From contig JAGPVL010000043.1 in assembly GCA_018067045.1 (NCBI GenBank), forward strand, positions 1 to 64,000: 64,000 bases of DNA, written 5' to 3'. Positions within the stretch are counted from its first letter, which is position 1; the number at the start of each line of letters is the position of its first letter. The position numbers and the translations under genes were made by a program. The notes under the pieces are model-generated. The model was not told where the DNA came from and did not search any database. It was given only the letters and a program-made list of their open reading frames with translations. This document shows positions 54,195 to 64,000 of the stretch, piece by piece. The stretch comes from Gammaproteobacteria bacterium (GTDB lineage Bacteria; Pseudomonadota; Gammaproteobacteria; Pseudomonadales; Alcanivoracaceae).

Positions 54195-54217
54195 GTAGGA
54201 GGCTGCTTGCTGGCGAA
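54195..54217 (+). repeat. REP-like unit 2
   Basis: GTAGGAGGCTGCTTGCTGGC, opposite orientation to unit 1, with two substitutions; the pair can form a hairpin with a loop of about 23 bases. Confidence 0.78.
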
Positions 54218-54283
54218 TTCCTTCGACCTACATGATCCCGCTTACTTATATAAGATCCGCACCCTTCGGTGTGGCTTATCTTT

Positions 54284-54306
54284 TGTGGGAGGTTGCTTGC
54301 AAGCGA
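54284..54306 (+). repeat. REP-like unit 3
   Basis: GTGGGAGGTTGCTTGCAAGC, plus-type, with changes relative to the core that preserve pairing within the unit. Confidence 0.78.
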
Positions 54307-54326
54307 TAGGCTTTGGAATAAAACAT

Positions 54327-54349
54327 TCGCCTGCAAGCAAGCTCCCACA
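54327..54349 (-). repeat. REP-like unit 4
   Basis: GCCTGCAAGCAAGCTCCCAC, minus-type, forming an inverted pair with unit 3 twenty bases upstream. Confidence 0.78.
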
Positions 54350-54373
54350 AGGTCAGTTAGATCATTATCTGTC

Positions 54374-54397
54374 GTAGGAGTCAGCCCTGCTGGCGAA
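54374..54397 (+). repeat. REP-like unit 5 (degenerate)
   Basis: GTAGGAGTCAGCCCTGCTGG keeps the ends of the unit but not its middle. A partial minus-type copy (GCCTGCAAGACCAGC) follows and touches the cysG stop. Confidence 0.6.
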
Positions 54398-54419
54398 GTG
54401 TTTTTGCCTGCAAGACCAG

Positions 54420-55810
54420 CTACTGATCCGTTTGAAACCAGCTATAACGTGGGTATACGCCAACAACATCGCCAACAATAATTAGCGTCGGCGCATGAAT
54501 TTCTCGCTCAGCAATGTCCGCAGGCAAGGAACCAATCGTACCGACAATCACTTCTTGCTCAGTGGTCGTACCACGAGAAATTAATGCAGCCGGCATATCC
54601 GAACGCATCCCTTGTGCAACAAGGTTCTTACTAATTTCAGGCAGACTCACCAGCCCCATATAGAACACCAAGGTTTCGCCCGGTGTCACCAACGTATCCC
54701 ACGGCAAACTCACAGAACCATCTTTACGGTGCCCCGTCACGAACCTAACCGACTGAGCATGATCGCGATGAGTTAACGGAATACCTGCATAGGCGGCGCA
54801 GCCGGCTGCAGCGGTCACGCCGGGAACAACTTGGAAATCGATGCCCGCCTCAGCAATACTATCGATCTCTTCGCCGCCACGCCCAAAAATAAAAGGATCG
54901 CCGCCTTTCAGTCGGCACACCTTTTTACCTTGCTGAGCGTAGTGCACCAACAAATCATTAATATTATCCTGCGGCAGTGCGTGATCCGCTCGCGCTTTGC
55001 CGACATAGACCATTTCCGCATCACGCCGAGCCAGTTCAAGTACGCCCGGTGACACGAGACGGTCATACAAAACGACATCTGCTTTTTGCAGTAAACGTAG
55101 CGCCCTAAAGGTGAGCAAATCAGGATCACCTGGACCTGCCCCCACTAAAAAGACTTCTCCACGGGACAAGGTTTCTGCATCCGCGTCATCGATCGCTTTC
55201 TGCAAACCCGCACGGGCCTGATCCACTCGACCCGCCAAAGCTTGCTCTGCGATAGGGCTATCTAGAACGCCCTCCCAAAATAAACGCCGAGCACCGATTG
55301 ATGGTAAACGACCAGCGAGCTTCTTACGAAAGTCGCCCATCAACGTTGCCAGCTCACCCAATCTAGCAGGCAAAGTTGATTCTATTTTTGCTCTTAACCA
55401 ACGCGCTAAAACAGGCGACGCGCCGCCCGAGCTAATACTAATCAGCAGCGGACTACGATCAATAATCGCCGGAAAAATAAACGTACACAGCGCAGGGTTA
55501 TCGACAATATTTACCGGCACACGCGCTACTTTGGCGTCATCATGCAACGCTTGATTCACGCTCTGGTCATCGGTCGCGCCGATAGCCAAGGCAACACCAT
55601 CGAGATGTGTTTCTCGATAACGCTCCTCCAGCAAGCTGCCGCCGTTCTCGCGCACCAGCGCTGCAAACTCACCATCAATCTCTGGCGCCACGACCCTCAA
55701 TACCGCACCGGCACGAATCAAAAGGCGTGCCTTACGCATTGCCACTTCGCCGCCACCAACAACCAACGCAAGCTCTGCTTTCAAACGCCACGCAACCGGC
55801 AAGTAATCCA

Positions 55811-55811
<1 letters not shown>
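54420..55811 (-). CDS. cysG: Siroheme synthase CysG (trifunctional)
   Basis: 463 residues. N-terminal dehydrogenase/ferrochelatase half: [65 protein letters not shown] and [17 protein letters not shown]-terminal uroporphyrinogen-III methyltransferase half: [75 protein letters not shown]. It makes siroheme for sulfite and nitrite reductases. Its ATG overlaps the serS stop by one base (TAATG), so it is coupled to serS. Confidence 0.96.
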
Positions 55812-57133
<1,322 letters not shown>

Positions 57134-57236
57134 CTACAAAATTCCTAATGACAATTATTAATGGAAATTAAGGGTAACAATTAGCAAAGCGTTTACAGAC
57201 AAATAGTGAACGTAAAATAAATCAGCGCACCAATCG

Positions 57237-57638
57237 CTACTCGAATATTGCGCGGCCTATCATCAATCCCAGTGCCGCCAATGCCACACAGGCGGCCATG
57301 CTACCGATACCGTAGCCAAGCGCCAACCCAATAGCTTTAAGCTCAAGCATCCGCACCATTTCAAATGAAAACGTCGAGTACGTCGTAAACGCACCAAGCA
57401 CACCAGTCATTAACGCAAGTCGAAGGTTGTCGTTCATACTCGCTGATGACGCCAATGCAACCGCCAAGAGACCAAACAAAAAGGCACCCGTTACGTTGAC
57501 GAAAAATGTCGCCCAAGGCCAAGCGGGCATCTCAGCAACCCCCAACCAACGAACCGATACGAGATAGCGCGCGGTTGCTCCCACTGCACCGCCGCAGGCA
57601 ACAGCAAACACCTGCCAACCACTAGCCATTCCGTTCAT
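57237..57638 (-). CDS. crcB: Fluoride exporter FluC (CrcB)
   Basis: 133 residues with four membrane helices. Motifs: GGAVGATARYLVS, WPWATFFVNVTGAFLFGLLA, LMTGVLGAFTTYSTFSFEM. Dual-topology FluC channels expel fluoride. AGGAGAG lies just upstream of the ATG. No fluoride riboswitch was found in the 68-base gap after rarA, so the gene is expressed with the operon. Confidence 0.94.
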   Translation of the reverse strand: MNGMASGWQVFAVACGGAVGATARYLVSVRWLGVAEMPAWPWATFFVNVTGAFLFGLLAVALASSASMNDNLRLALMTGVLGAFTTYSTFSFEMVRMLELKAIGLALGYGIGSMAACVALAALGLMIGRAIFE

Positions 57639-57706
57639 GTCACTCTCCTATGATCTATCAGCACGGCAATACCGTTTTATGCGATAACCTTCCTTACCGC
57701 TACTGA

Positions 57707-59068
57707 CTAACGCTTTCCTTTCGAGCGCTGCCACTCGCTTGCAGCGTTACGACGCTTCCAATCCGCAATCTTGTCGCCGATTCGGCTTTCCAAGCCTCGC
57801 GCAACTGGCTGATAGAATGTTGGCTGCCCCATTCCCTCCGGGAAATAGTTTTCACCGGCCACGTAGGCATCAGGATAATCATGGGCGTAATGATACTCCG
57901 CACCGTAGCCCTCGTCTTTCATCAGCTTCGTTGGCGCGTTGCGCAGGTGTAATGGCACCTCATCGCTTGGATGACTACGAACCCACGCTTGGGCCTGATT
58001 CCATGCGCTATAAACCGCATTACTCTTTGGCGCCACCGCGATATACGCAACGGCTTGCGCCAAGGCCAACTCCCCTTCGGGACTGCCAAGTCGCTCTTGC
58101 ACCTGCCATGCGCTCAAACATAACGGCATGGCGCGAGGGTCAGCGTTACCAATATCTTCACTGGCCATCCGCACAACGCGACGCGCTAGATACAGGGCGT
58201 CACAACCGCCATCAAGCATCCGCGCAAGCCAATACAGCGCCGCATCAGGATCAGAGCCACGCACCGACTTATGCAGCGCGCTAATTTGGTCATAGAAAAG
58301 ATCGCCGCCTTTATCGAAGCGCCGCAAAGAGTCGCGCAACAATTCGCGTACTTTAGGCAGATCGAGCACGTTATCACCGTCGAGTAAATCCGTCGCCACT
58401 TCCAGTAAGTTCAGCAACCGCCGAGCATCACCGTCGGCGTTAGACAGCAATGCTTCGCGCGCGTCTTCCGGCATTTCAATATGATTTAACTCTGGCAGCG
58501 CCAACGCGCGATCAAGCAAGCCCGCAAGCTCATCGGTCTGCAGACTTCTTAATCGATAAACTCTCACCCGTGATAACAGTGCATTATTGAGTTCGAATGA
58601 CGGGTTTTCAGTGGTGGCACCGATAAAAATAATTGTGCCATCTTCCACGTGCGGCAAAAATGCGTCCTGCTGAGATTTATTAAAACGGTGCACTTCGTCG
58701 ACAAAAAGTACCGTTCTTTGCCCCGATGTTAAACGCTGGCGCGCCTGCGCGACCGCTTCGCGAATATCCTTTACGCCAGCAAGAACTGCGGACAGCGTGA
58801 CAAAATAAGCGTCTACCGCACCAGCCAACATTAATGCCAAGGTGGTTTTACCGGTGCCGGGAGGCCCCCAAAGAATCATGGAGTGGAGCTGGTGCTGATC
58901 GAAAACGCGACGCAGCGGTTTGCCGTCACCGAGCAGATGGCTTTGCCCTACGTATTCATCCACGCCTTGCGGACGCATACGCGCCGCAAGCGGCTGGTGA
59001 CCAGAAATTGATGTGGCATTCCGTGCGGGCTGCGAGGAAAGCGAAGCGTCTTCGAACAGATCACTCAT
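57707..59068 (-). CDS. rarA: Replication-associated recombination AAA+ ATPase RarA (MgsA)
   Basis: 453 residues. Start region RPQGVDEYVGQSHLLGDGKPL; Walker A GPPGTGKTTLAL; Walker B TVLFVDEVHRF; sensor region FIGATTENPSFELNNALLSRVRVY; then the clamp-loader-like lid and tetramerisation region (KSVRGSDPDAALYWLARML, RRVVRMASEDIGNADPRAM, APTKLMKDEGYGAEYHYAHD). It acts at stalled forks. The start overlaps the lolA stop by 4 bases. Confidence 0.96.
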   Translation of the reverse strand: MSDLFEDASLSSQPARNATSISGHQPLAARMRPQGVDEYVGQSHLLGDGKPLRRVFDQHQLHSMILWGPPGTGKTTLALMLAGAVDAYFVTLSAVLAGVKDIREAVAQARQRLTSGQRTVLFVDEVHRFNKSQQDAFLPHVEDGTIIFIGATTENPSFELNNALLSRVRVYRLRSLQTDELAGLLDRALALPELNHIEMPEDAREALLSNADGDARRLLNLLEVATDLLDGDNVLDLPKVRELLRDSLRRFDKGGDLFYDQISALHKSVRGSDPDAALYWLARMLDGGCDALYLARRVVRMASEDIGNADPRAMPLCLSAWQVQERLGSPEGELALAQAVAYIAVAPKSNAVYSAWNQAQAWVRSHPSDEVPLHLRNAPTKLMKDEGYGAEYHYAHDYPDAYVAGENYFPEGMGQPTFYQPVARGLESRIGDKIADWKRRNAASEWQRSKGKR

Positions 59069-59721
59069 TCTTGCTGCCGAATCACATCCGTGCCTTCCGG
59101 CGCGACAAACTGAAAGCGGGACGCAGGAATTGTCTTGTTCAATACCACATCACGAAAGTCTATGGACGTTTGCTGGCCAAGTGCGTCTTCTAAACGCATC
59201 GACAAAGGCTTGCCCTTCTGAAAACGAACTTCTAAAACATCGAACAGTGGGTCATCCGCACGCGGGCGCAACAAAAAGGTGGCGTAACCGCCGTTATCTT
59301 CTGATTGCTCAACCGCAAACGCCTGCGTCACTTTCTCTGGATTGCCACCGAACAACAGCGCTGGCGTGTTCGCCACTTGAACGCCCATAGGGCGCTCAAC
59401 GACTTGCTCTAAATCCGCGTCATACACCCACAACGTTTTCCCGTCAGACACCGCTAGCTGTTCATATGGCGACAGAGTGTGCCAATAAAAACGATTGCCG
59501 CGGGCCAATGTCATGGCGCCCTGCGCTTCCTGCAGTCGGGTGCCGCCTTGATCCAGCACCACCTGCTCAAAGCGCCCCTGCATAGACTTCAGCCCTTCAA
59601 GCAGAACGACTAACTCCGACGCGGGCGAGCTCCAAGCGGCTGACGACAAAAATAGTGCCGACAGCAATAACGAGCCAATACGAACTTTACTCATCCCGTT
59701 GCCCATCAACCTTCTCATCAA
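59065..59721 (-). CDS. lolA: Outer-membrane lipoprotein carrier protein LolA
   Basis: 218 residues from 59721; internal ATGs at 59706 and 59694 (MSKVRIGSLLLSALFLSSAAWS) fit a signal peptide better. The mature part carries LLEGLKSMQGRFEQVV, RGNRFYWHTLSPYEQLAVSDGKTLWVYDADLEQVVERPM and FRDVVLNKTIPASRFQFVAPEGTDVI. It ferries lipoproteins across the periplasm from LolCDE to LolB. It starts directly after the ftsK stop and is coupled to rarA. Confidence 0.94.
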   Translation of the reverse strand: MMRRLMGNGMSKVRIGSLLLSALFLSSAAWSSPASELVVLLEGLKSMQGRFEQVVLDQGGTRLQEAQGAMTLARGNRFYWHTLSPYEQLAVSDGKTLWVYDADLEQVVERPMGVQVANTPALLFGGNPEKVTQAFAVEQSEDNGGYATFLLRPRADDPLFDVLEVRFQKGKPLSMRLEDALGQQTSIDFRDVVLNKTIPASRFQFVAPEGTDVIRQQE

Positions 59722-62037
59722 TTAACCCCCACCGGCTGGCGCCAGCACTTCACGCTGGCCATTATGGGCAGGTGAACTCACCACCCCTGCCATTTCCATC
59801 GCTTCCACCAAGCGTGCTGCGCGGTTATAACCAATTTTAAATTTCCGCTGCACCGATGAAATCGACGCGCGACGTGTCTCTAAAACAAAGCCAACCGCTT
59901 CGTCATAAAGGGCGTCTTGTTCGGCGTCATCACTTTCATTCTCAAAGCCTGGAATGCTGACACCATCAACGCCACCTTGGAGAATTTCTTCGAGGTAGTT
60001 CGGTTCGCCGCGCTTACGCCAATCATCACAAACGCGATGCACCTCTTCATCTGAGACAAACGCACCGTGAACACGTTCCGGAACACTGGAACCAACCGGC
60101 AAATAAAGCATGTCACCGTGGCCAAGCAACTGCTCTGCCCCACCTTGATCGAGCACCGTTCTGGAATCGATCTTCGAAGACACCTGAAACGCCATACGCG
60201 ACGGTACGTTCGCTTTAATCAGGCCGGTGATCACATCAACGGATGGCCGCTGCGTGGCAAGAATAAGATGAATGCCTGCCGCACGAGCTTTCTGAGCAAT
60301 ACGCGCAATCAGTTCTTCGACTTTTTTACCGACAATCATAATCATGTCAGCGAATTCATCGACGACAATGACGATATACGGCAGCTTCTCAAGCATCGGC
60401 GCCGGCTCATCCAAGTTCATCGGATCGTTAGGTTTCCACAAGGGGTCTTTCAGTGGCGTACCGGCTTTTTCCGCATCAAGAACCTTGCGATTAAAGCCAG
60501 CCAGATTACGTACCCCCAAAGACGCCATTAAACGATAACGGCGCTCCATTTCGCCGACGCCCCAACGCAACGCGGCGGCAGCATCTTTCATGTCGGTCAC
60601 AACCGGTGTCAGTAGGTGCGGAATACCGTCATAGACCGCAAGCTCCAACATTTTCGGATCGATCATAATCATGCGCACATCGTCTGGCGCAGACTTAAAC
60701 ATAATCGACAACAGCATCGCGTTCAGACCAACAGACTTACCCGAGCCGGTAGTACCGGCAACCAGCAAGTGCGGCATTTTGGCCAGATCTGCGACCACCG
60801 GCAAACCACTAATATCTTTACCGAGCGCGAGCGTGAGCGGAGAAGACGCCTCATCAAATGCCCGTGACGCCACCGCTTCGGTAAAGCGAATCATTTCACG
60901 TTGCTCGTTCGGAATTTCGATACCAACTGTGGTTTTACCCGGAATCACTTCCACCACACGCACACTGATGACGGCCAAAGAGCGCGCCAAATCCTTGGCC
61001 AAATTGGAAATCTTACTGACTTTAATCCCAGCGGCAGGCTGTATTTCAAATCGTGTAATAACCGGACCGGGCTGCACCGCCACCACTTCCGCCTCGACAT
61101 TAAAGTCGCGCAGCTTCAATTCAAGCAACCGCGACATGCTATTGAGCGTTTCGTCAGAAAAGCCGCCGCGATTGTCCTCGCCTGCCGCATCAAGTAACGA
61201 CAGCGGCGGCAAAGACCCGCTAACTTGAGAGACAAACAGAGGCTGTTGTTTTTCCTTTTGTGCCCGCTCACTTTTCTCTGGCAGCTTGGTTGGCTTCACA
61301 ATTGCTGGAGGCTTGCGTGCATCCTGTATCTTTTTACCCGCGTCAAACGACGCCTTACGCTGCACAACAACTTGCTGGGCAACTTTCTTGTCTTCGCGCT
61401 TCTCTTTAAACGCCAACCAGCGAACCGGTACATTTGTTAGAAAACGACTCGTTGCCGCGCCCAGCTTTTCGGCCAACGCTATCCAGGAAATATCCGTAAA
61501 GATCGTCACGCCGATTAAAAACAACGCGACCAGCATCATCGTGCCGCCAAGTGGATTAAAACCGCCAAGGGCTGCATCACCGACCACTTGACCCAGTACA
61601 CCACCCGAGTCTTCCGGCAACGGACTACCGTTGCCACCGAAGTGCATATGGCTAAGCCCCGTACCGGCAAGCATGGTGAGTACAAAGCCAACCAAACGAA
61701 CGCTAAACATAGGCCAAGAGCCGTTCAGCCCCGAGTGACGCTCACGTAATACCCGCACGCCCCAATAGGCGACGAGCAGCGGGAACAGGTAGGCAAGATA
61801 GCCAAACAACATAAACAGCATATCCGCGCAAAACGCCCCTGCGCGCCCACCACCATTGCGCACAACAGAGACCTCGCCCATATAAGACCAACCTGGATCT
61901 TTGGCGTAATAAGTCAATTGGGACAGCAGCAAAAAACCCGACAGGATCAACAGCGCAATCACCAAGGCTTCAAAAAGGCCTCTGCGCAAATGGCTAGCCC
62001 AGCCGGGCTCAACAACTTTATCTTTTAATTTACTCAA
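59722..62037 (-). CDS. ftsK: DNA translocase FtsK
   Basis: 771 residues, shorter than E. coli FtsK (1329) because the Pro/Gln-rich linker is brief, as in Pseudomonas. Four or five N-terminal membrane helices (about 20-190), a short basic linker, the alpha/beta motor (Walker [13 protein letters not shown], Walker [41 protein letters not shown]) and the gamma winged-helix domain that reads KOPS ([28 protein letters not shown]). It pumps DNA at the septum and activates XerCD at dif. First gene of the ftsK-lolA-rarA-crcB-serS-cysG run. Confidence 0.97.
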   Translation of the reverse strand: MSKLKDKVVEPGWASHLRRGLFEALVIALLILSGFLLLSQLTYYAKDPGWSYMGEVSVVRNGGGRAGAFCADMLFMLFGYLAYLFPLLVAYWGVRVLRERHSGLNGSWPMFSVRLVGFVLTMLAGTGLSHMHFGGNGSPLPEDSGGVLGQVVGDAALGGFNPLGGTMMLVALFLIGVTIFTDISWIALAEKLGAATSRFLTNVPVRWLAFKEKREDKKVAQQVVVQRKASFDAGKKIQDARKPPAIVKPTKLPEKSERAQKEKQQPLFVSQVSGSLPPLSLLDAAGEDNRGGFSDETLNSMSRLLELKLRDFNVEAEVVAVQPGPVITRFEIQPAAGIKVSKISNLAKDLARSLAVISVRVVEVIPGKTTVGIEIPNEQREMIRFTEAVASRAFDEASSPLTLALGKDISGLPVVADLAKMPHLLVAGTTGSGKSVGLNAMLLSIMFKSAPDDVRMIMIDPKMLELAVYDGIPHLLTPVVTDMKDAAAALRWGVGEMERRYRLMASLGVRNLAGFNRKVLDAEKAGTPLKDPLWKPNDPMNLDEPAPMLEKLPYIVIVVDEFADMIMIVGKKVEELIARIAQKARAAGIHLILATQRPSVDVITGLIKANVPSRMAFQVSSKIDSRTVLDQGGAEQLLGHGDMLYLPVGSSVPERVHGAFVSDEEVHRVCDDWRKRGEPNYLEEILQGGVDGVSIPGFENESDDAEQDALYDEAVGFVLETRRASISSVQRKFKIGYNRAARLVEAMEMAGVVSSPAHNGQREVLAPAGGG

Positions 62038-62137
62038 AGTTTCATCACTAACGTTTTGAATATACGAGGAATACTACCCTTGCAACGCCGTCAGCTCCAG
62101 CGCACATCCCTGCAAGCGATAAGCAGAAAGCAGCCGG

Positions 62138-62168
62138 TGTCGGCGACATGCCGAATAAGTCGCCGACA
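62138..62168. repeat. Hairpin upstream of ftsK
   Basis: Ten-base perfect stem TGTCGGCGAC/GTCGCCGACA around an 11-base loop, about 100 bases upstream of ftsK. No T-run follows on either strand. It could be a leader structure of the ftsK transcript. Confidence 0.5.
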
Positions 62169-62499
62169 TTGTCGAGCCAGCAGTGCCAAAGGGCAAGGCT
62201 AATCAAGGCGCGTCCCGCAAGAACCTATAACGGTCGCCACGATTCAACGGAACTGTTGTCAAACAGTTATCCATAGCGGCTAGCTCTAGCATCTATAGAT
62301 CGACTCTGTATTAGCAGGATATTCGTCAGAGACATCACAACGCCACCGTCTGAGAAAGCGCGATAAATATTTGTTTTATATGGAATTGATGGAAATTTTG
62401 TTGATTTGAACAACACTCAAAAAAAGAACAATTAGCCACCCCCGTGACAACCGTACTGGCACTTACACAGTCACAAAGCCATAAGAGGTCTTCTACGCC

Positions 62500-62513
62500 C
62501 ATGAAATTTCATG
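62500..62513. promoter_or_regulatory. 14-bp palindrome upstream of trxB
   Basis: CATGAAATTTCATG is perfectly self-complementary and lies 98 bases upstream of the trxB ATG, where a regulator could bind. I do not recognise it as the site of a named regulator. Confidence 0.4.
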
Positions 62514-62550
62514 TAATTTCCTCGCCCTCAGGTGCCAGTCATTGCAATAG

Positions 62551-63558
<1,008 letters not shown>

Positions 63559-63564
63559 AGCACG

Positions 63565-64000
63565 ATGGTCGCTCTGATTTGGCTTGATCCGGGCGACCCC
63601 TTCCCTGCCACGACAGAAGTACTCGATGACCCGCCTGGGTTGCTTGCCGCTGGCGCAGACCTCTCTCCCGACACTCTTATTCGCGCCTACTCTCAAGGCA
63701 TATTCCCTTGGTTTAGCGAGGGCGAGCCGATCCTGTGGTGGTCGCTGTCGCCACGCATGGTACTGCCCCCGGAGCAATTTCACCTTTCTCGCAGCCTGAA
63801 AAAATCACTTCGGCATACCCCCTTTGACGTCGCGATTGATCAGCAATTCGAACAAGTGGTACGTCATTGCGCCGAAACACCGCGGGACGGCCAACCCGGC
63901 ACATGGATTACCGAAGAGATGCAGGCGGCCTATTCCCGGCTCCATCAGCTTGGTCATGCCCACAGCGTAGAGATTTCTTTAAACGGCACCTTAGTTGGCG
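63565..64000 (+). CDS. aat: Leucyl/phenylalanyl-tRNA-protein transferase (partial)
   Basis: Hand translation from the ATG at 63565 gives 145 codons with no stop before the window ends: VALIWLDPGDPFPATTEVLDDPPGLLAAGADLS, then LIRAYSQGIFPWFSEGEPILWWSLSPRMVL, LRHTPFDVAID and GTWITEEMQAAYSRLHQLGHAHSVE. This is the Aat family, which adds Leu or Phe to N-terminal Arg or Lys for degradation by the N-degron pathway. The trxB-aat order is the Pseudomonas one. The C-terminal part, about 85 residues, lies outside. Confidence 0.95.
   Translation, partial: MVALIWLDPGDPFPATTEVLDDPPGLLAAGADLSPDTLIRAYSQGIFPWFSEGEPILWWSLSPRMVLPPEQFHLSRSLKKSLRHTPFDVAIDQQFEQVVRHCAETPRDGQPGTWITEEMQAAYSRLHQLGHAHSVEISLNGTLVG

Larger units (their letters stand above)
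54064..54419. repeat. REP/BIME-like cluster between convergent ybiB and cysG
   Basis: 356 bases without a gene. At least five copies of one short unit are present in alternating orientation: 54149-54171 (minus-type), 54195-54217 (plus), 54284-54306 (plus), 54327-54349 (minus), 54374-54397 (plus, degenerate), and a partial one at 54404-54420. The core is GTGGGAGGCTGCTTGCAGGC or its reverse complement, with variations such as GTAGGAG. Adjacent opposite copies can form hairpins. Its position between two stop codons is typical for REP elements, which can act in termination, mRNA protection or gyrase binding. Confidence 0.85.

Noticed and set aside
57639-57706. Fluoride riboswitch upstream of crcB
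   Set aside because: Only 68 bases are available and the conserved pseudoknot sequence elements are not present.

Overview
The window is ordinary chromosome from a gammaproteobacterium, with one foreign edge. Two blocks keep the gene order known from Pseudomonas and its relatives. One is gacA-uvrC-pgsA followed by tRNA-Gly, tRNA-Cys and tRNA-Leu. The other is tRNA-Ser, tusDCB, a ybiB-type gene, cysG-serS-crcB-rarA-lolA-ftsK, and then divergent trxB-aat. A split three-gene pntAA/pntAB/pntB, MetH, a type II secretion operon and many c-di-GMP or two-component proteins fit an aerobic, possibly marine member of the Pseudomonadales/Oceanospirillales grouping. The genus cannot be read from the sequence.

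Layout. 1-3500: end of an integrated element with two overlapping tyrosine recombinases of the Tn554 TnpA/TnpB kind; the second runs off the window edge. 3505-12871: yaaA, a small membrane protein, a metallo-beta-lactamase-fold hydrolase, corA, an AlkB-type dioxygenase, a 1321-residue PilZ-DUF1631-GGDEF-EAL protein and an SpmA/SpmB-type membrane protein. 13032-22532: prc, an alpha/beta hydrolase, an ABC1/UbiB-type kinase, the proton-translocating transhydrogenase operon, a DUF481 outer-membrane protein and mscS. 22811-31400: metH, a 368-bp nested palindromic element, a PEP-synthase-like protein that appears to have lost its catalytic histidine, its DUF1461-like membrane partner, and a large lipoprotein hydrolase.

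31375-47340 is one minus-strand run of 15 closely packed genes. It begins with a hybrid histidine kinase, CheR, a receiver, a CheB domain and a receiver-PAS-PilZ protein, and continues two bases later into gspEFGHIJKLM and a 432-residue exported protein. gspC and gspD are absent. The physical linkage suggests that a chemotaxis-like methylation/phosphorelay module with c-di-GMP input is co-expressed with the secretion machinery. This is the most system-like feature of the window.

47515-64000: four tRNA genes, pgsA, uvrC, gacA, tusDCB without tusE, the ybiB-type gene, a cluster of REP-like palindromes, cysG, serS, crcB, rarA, lolA, ftsK, trxB and the start of aat. Several long perfect hairpins separate transcription units. 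Several starts were moved inward from the longest open frame, and two partial genes at the window edges were translated by hand. All functional calls rest on motif and family recognition by eye; no searches were run.
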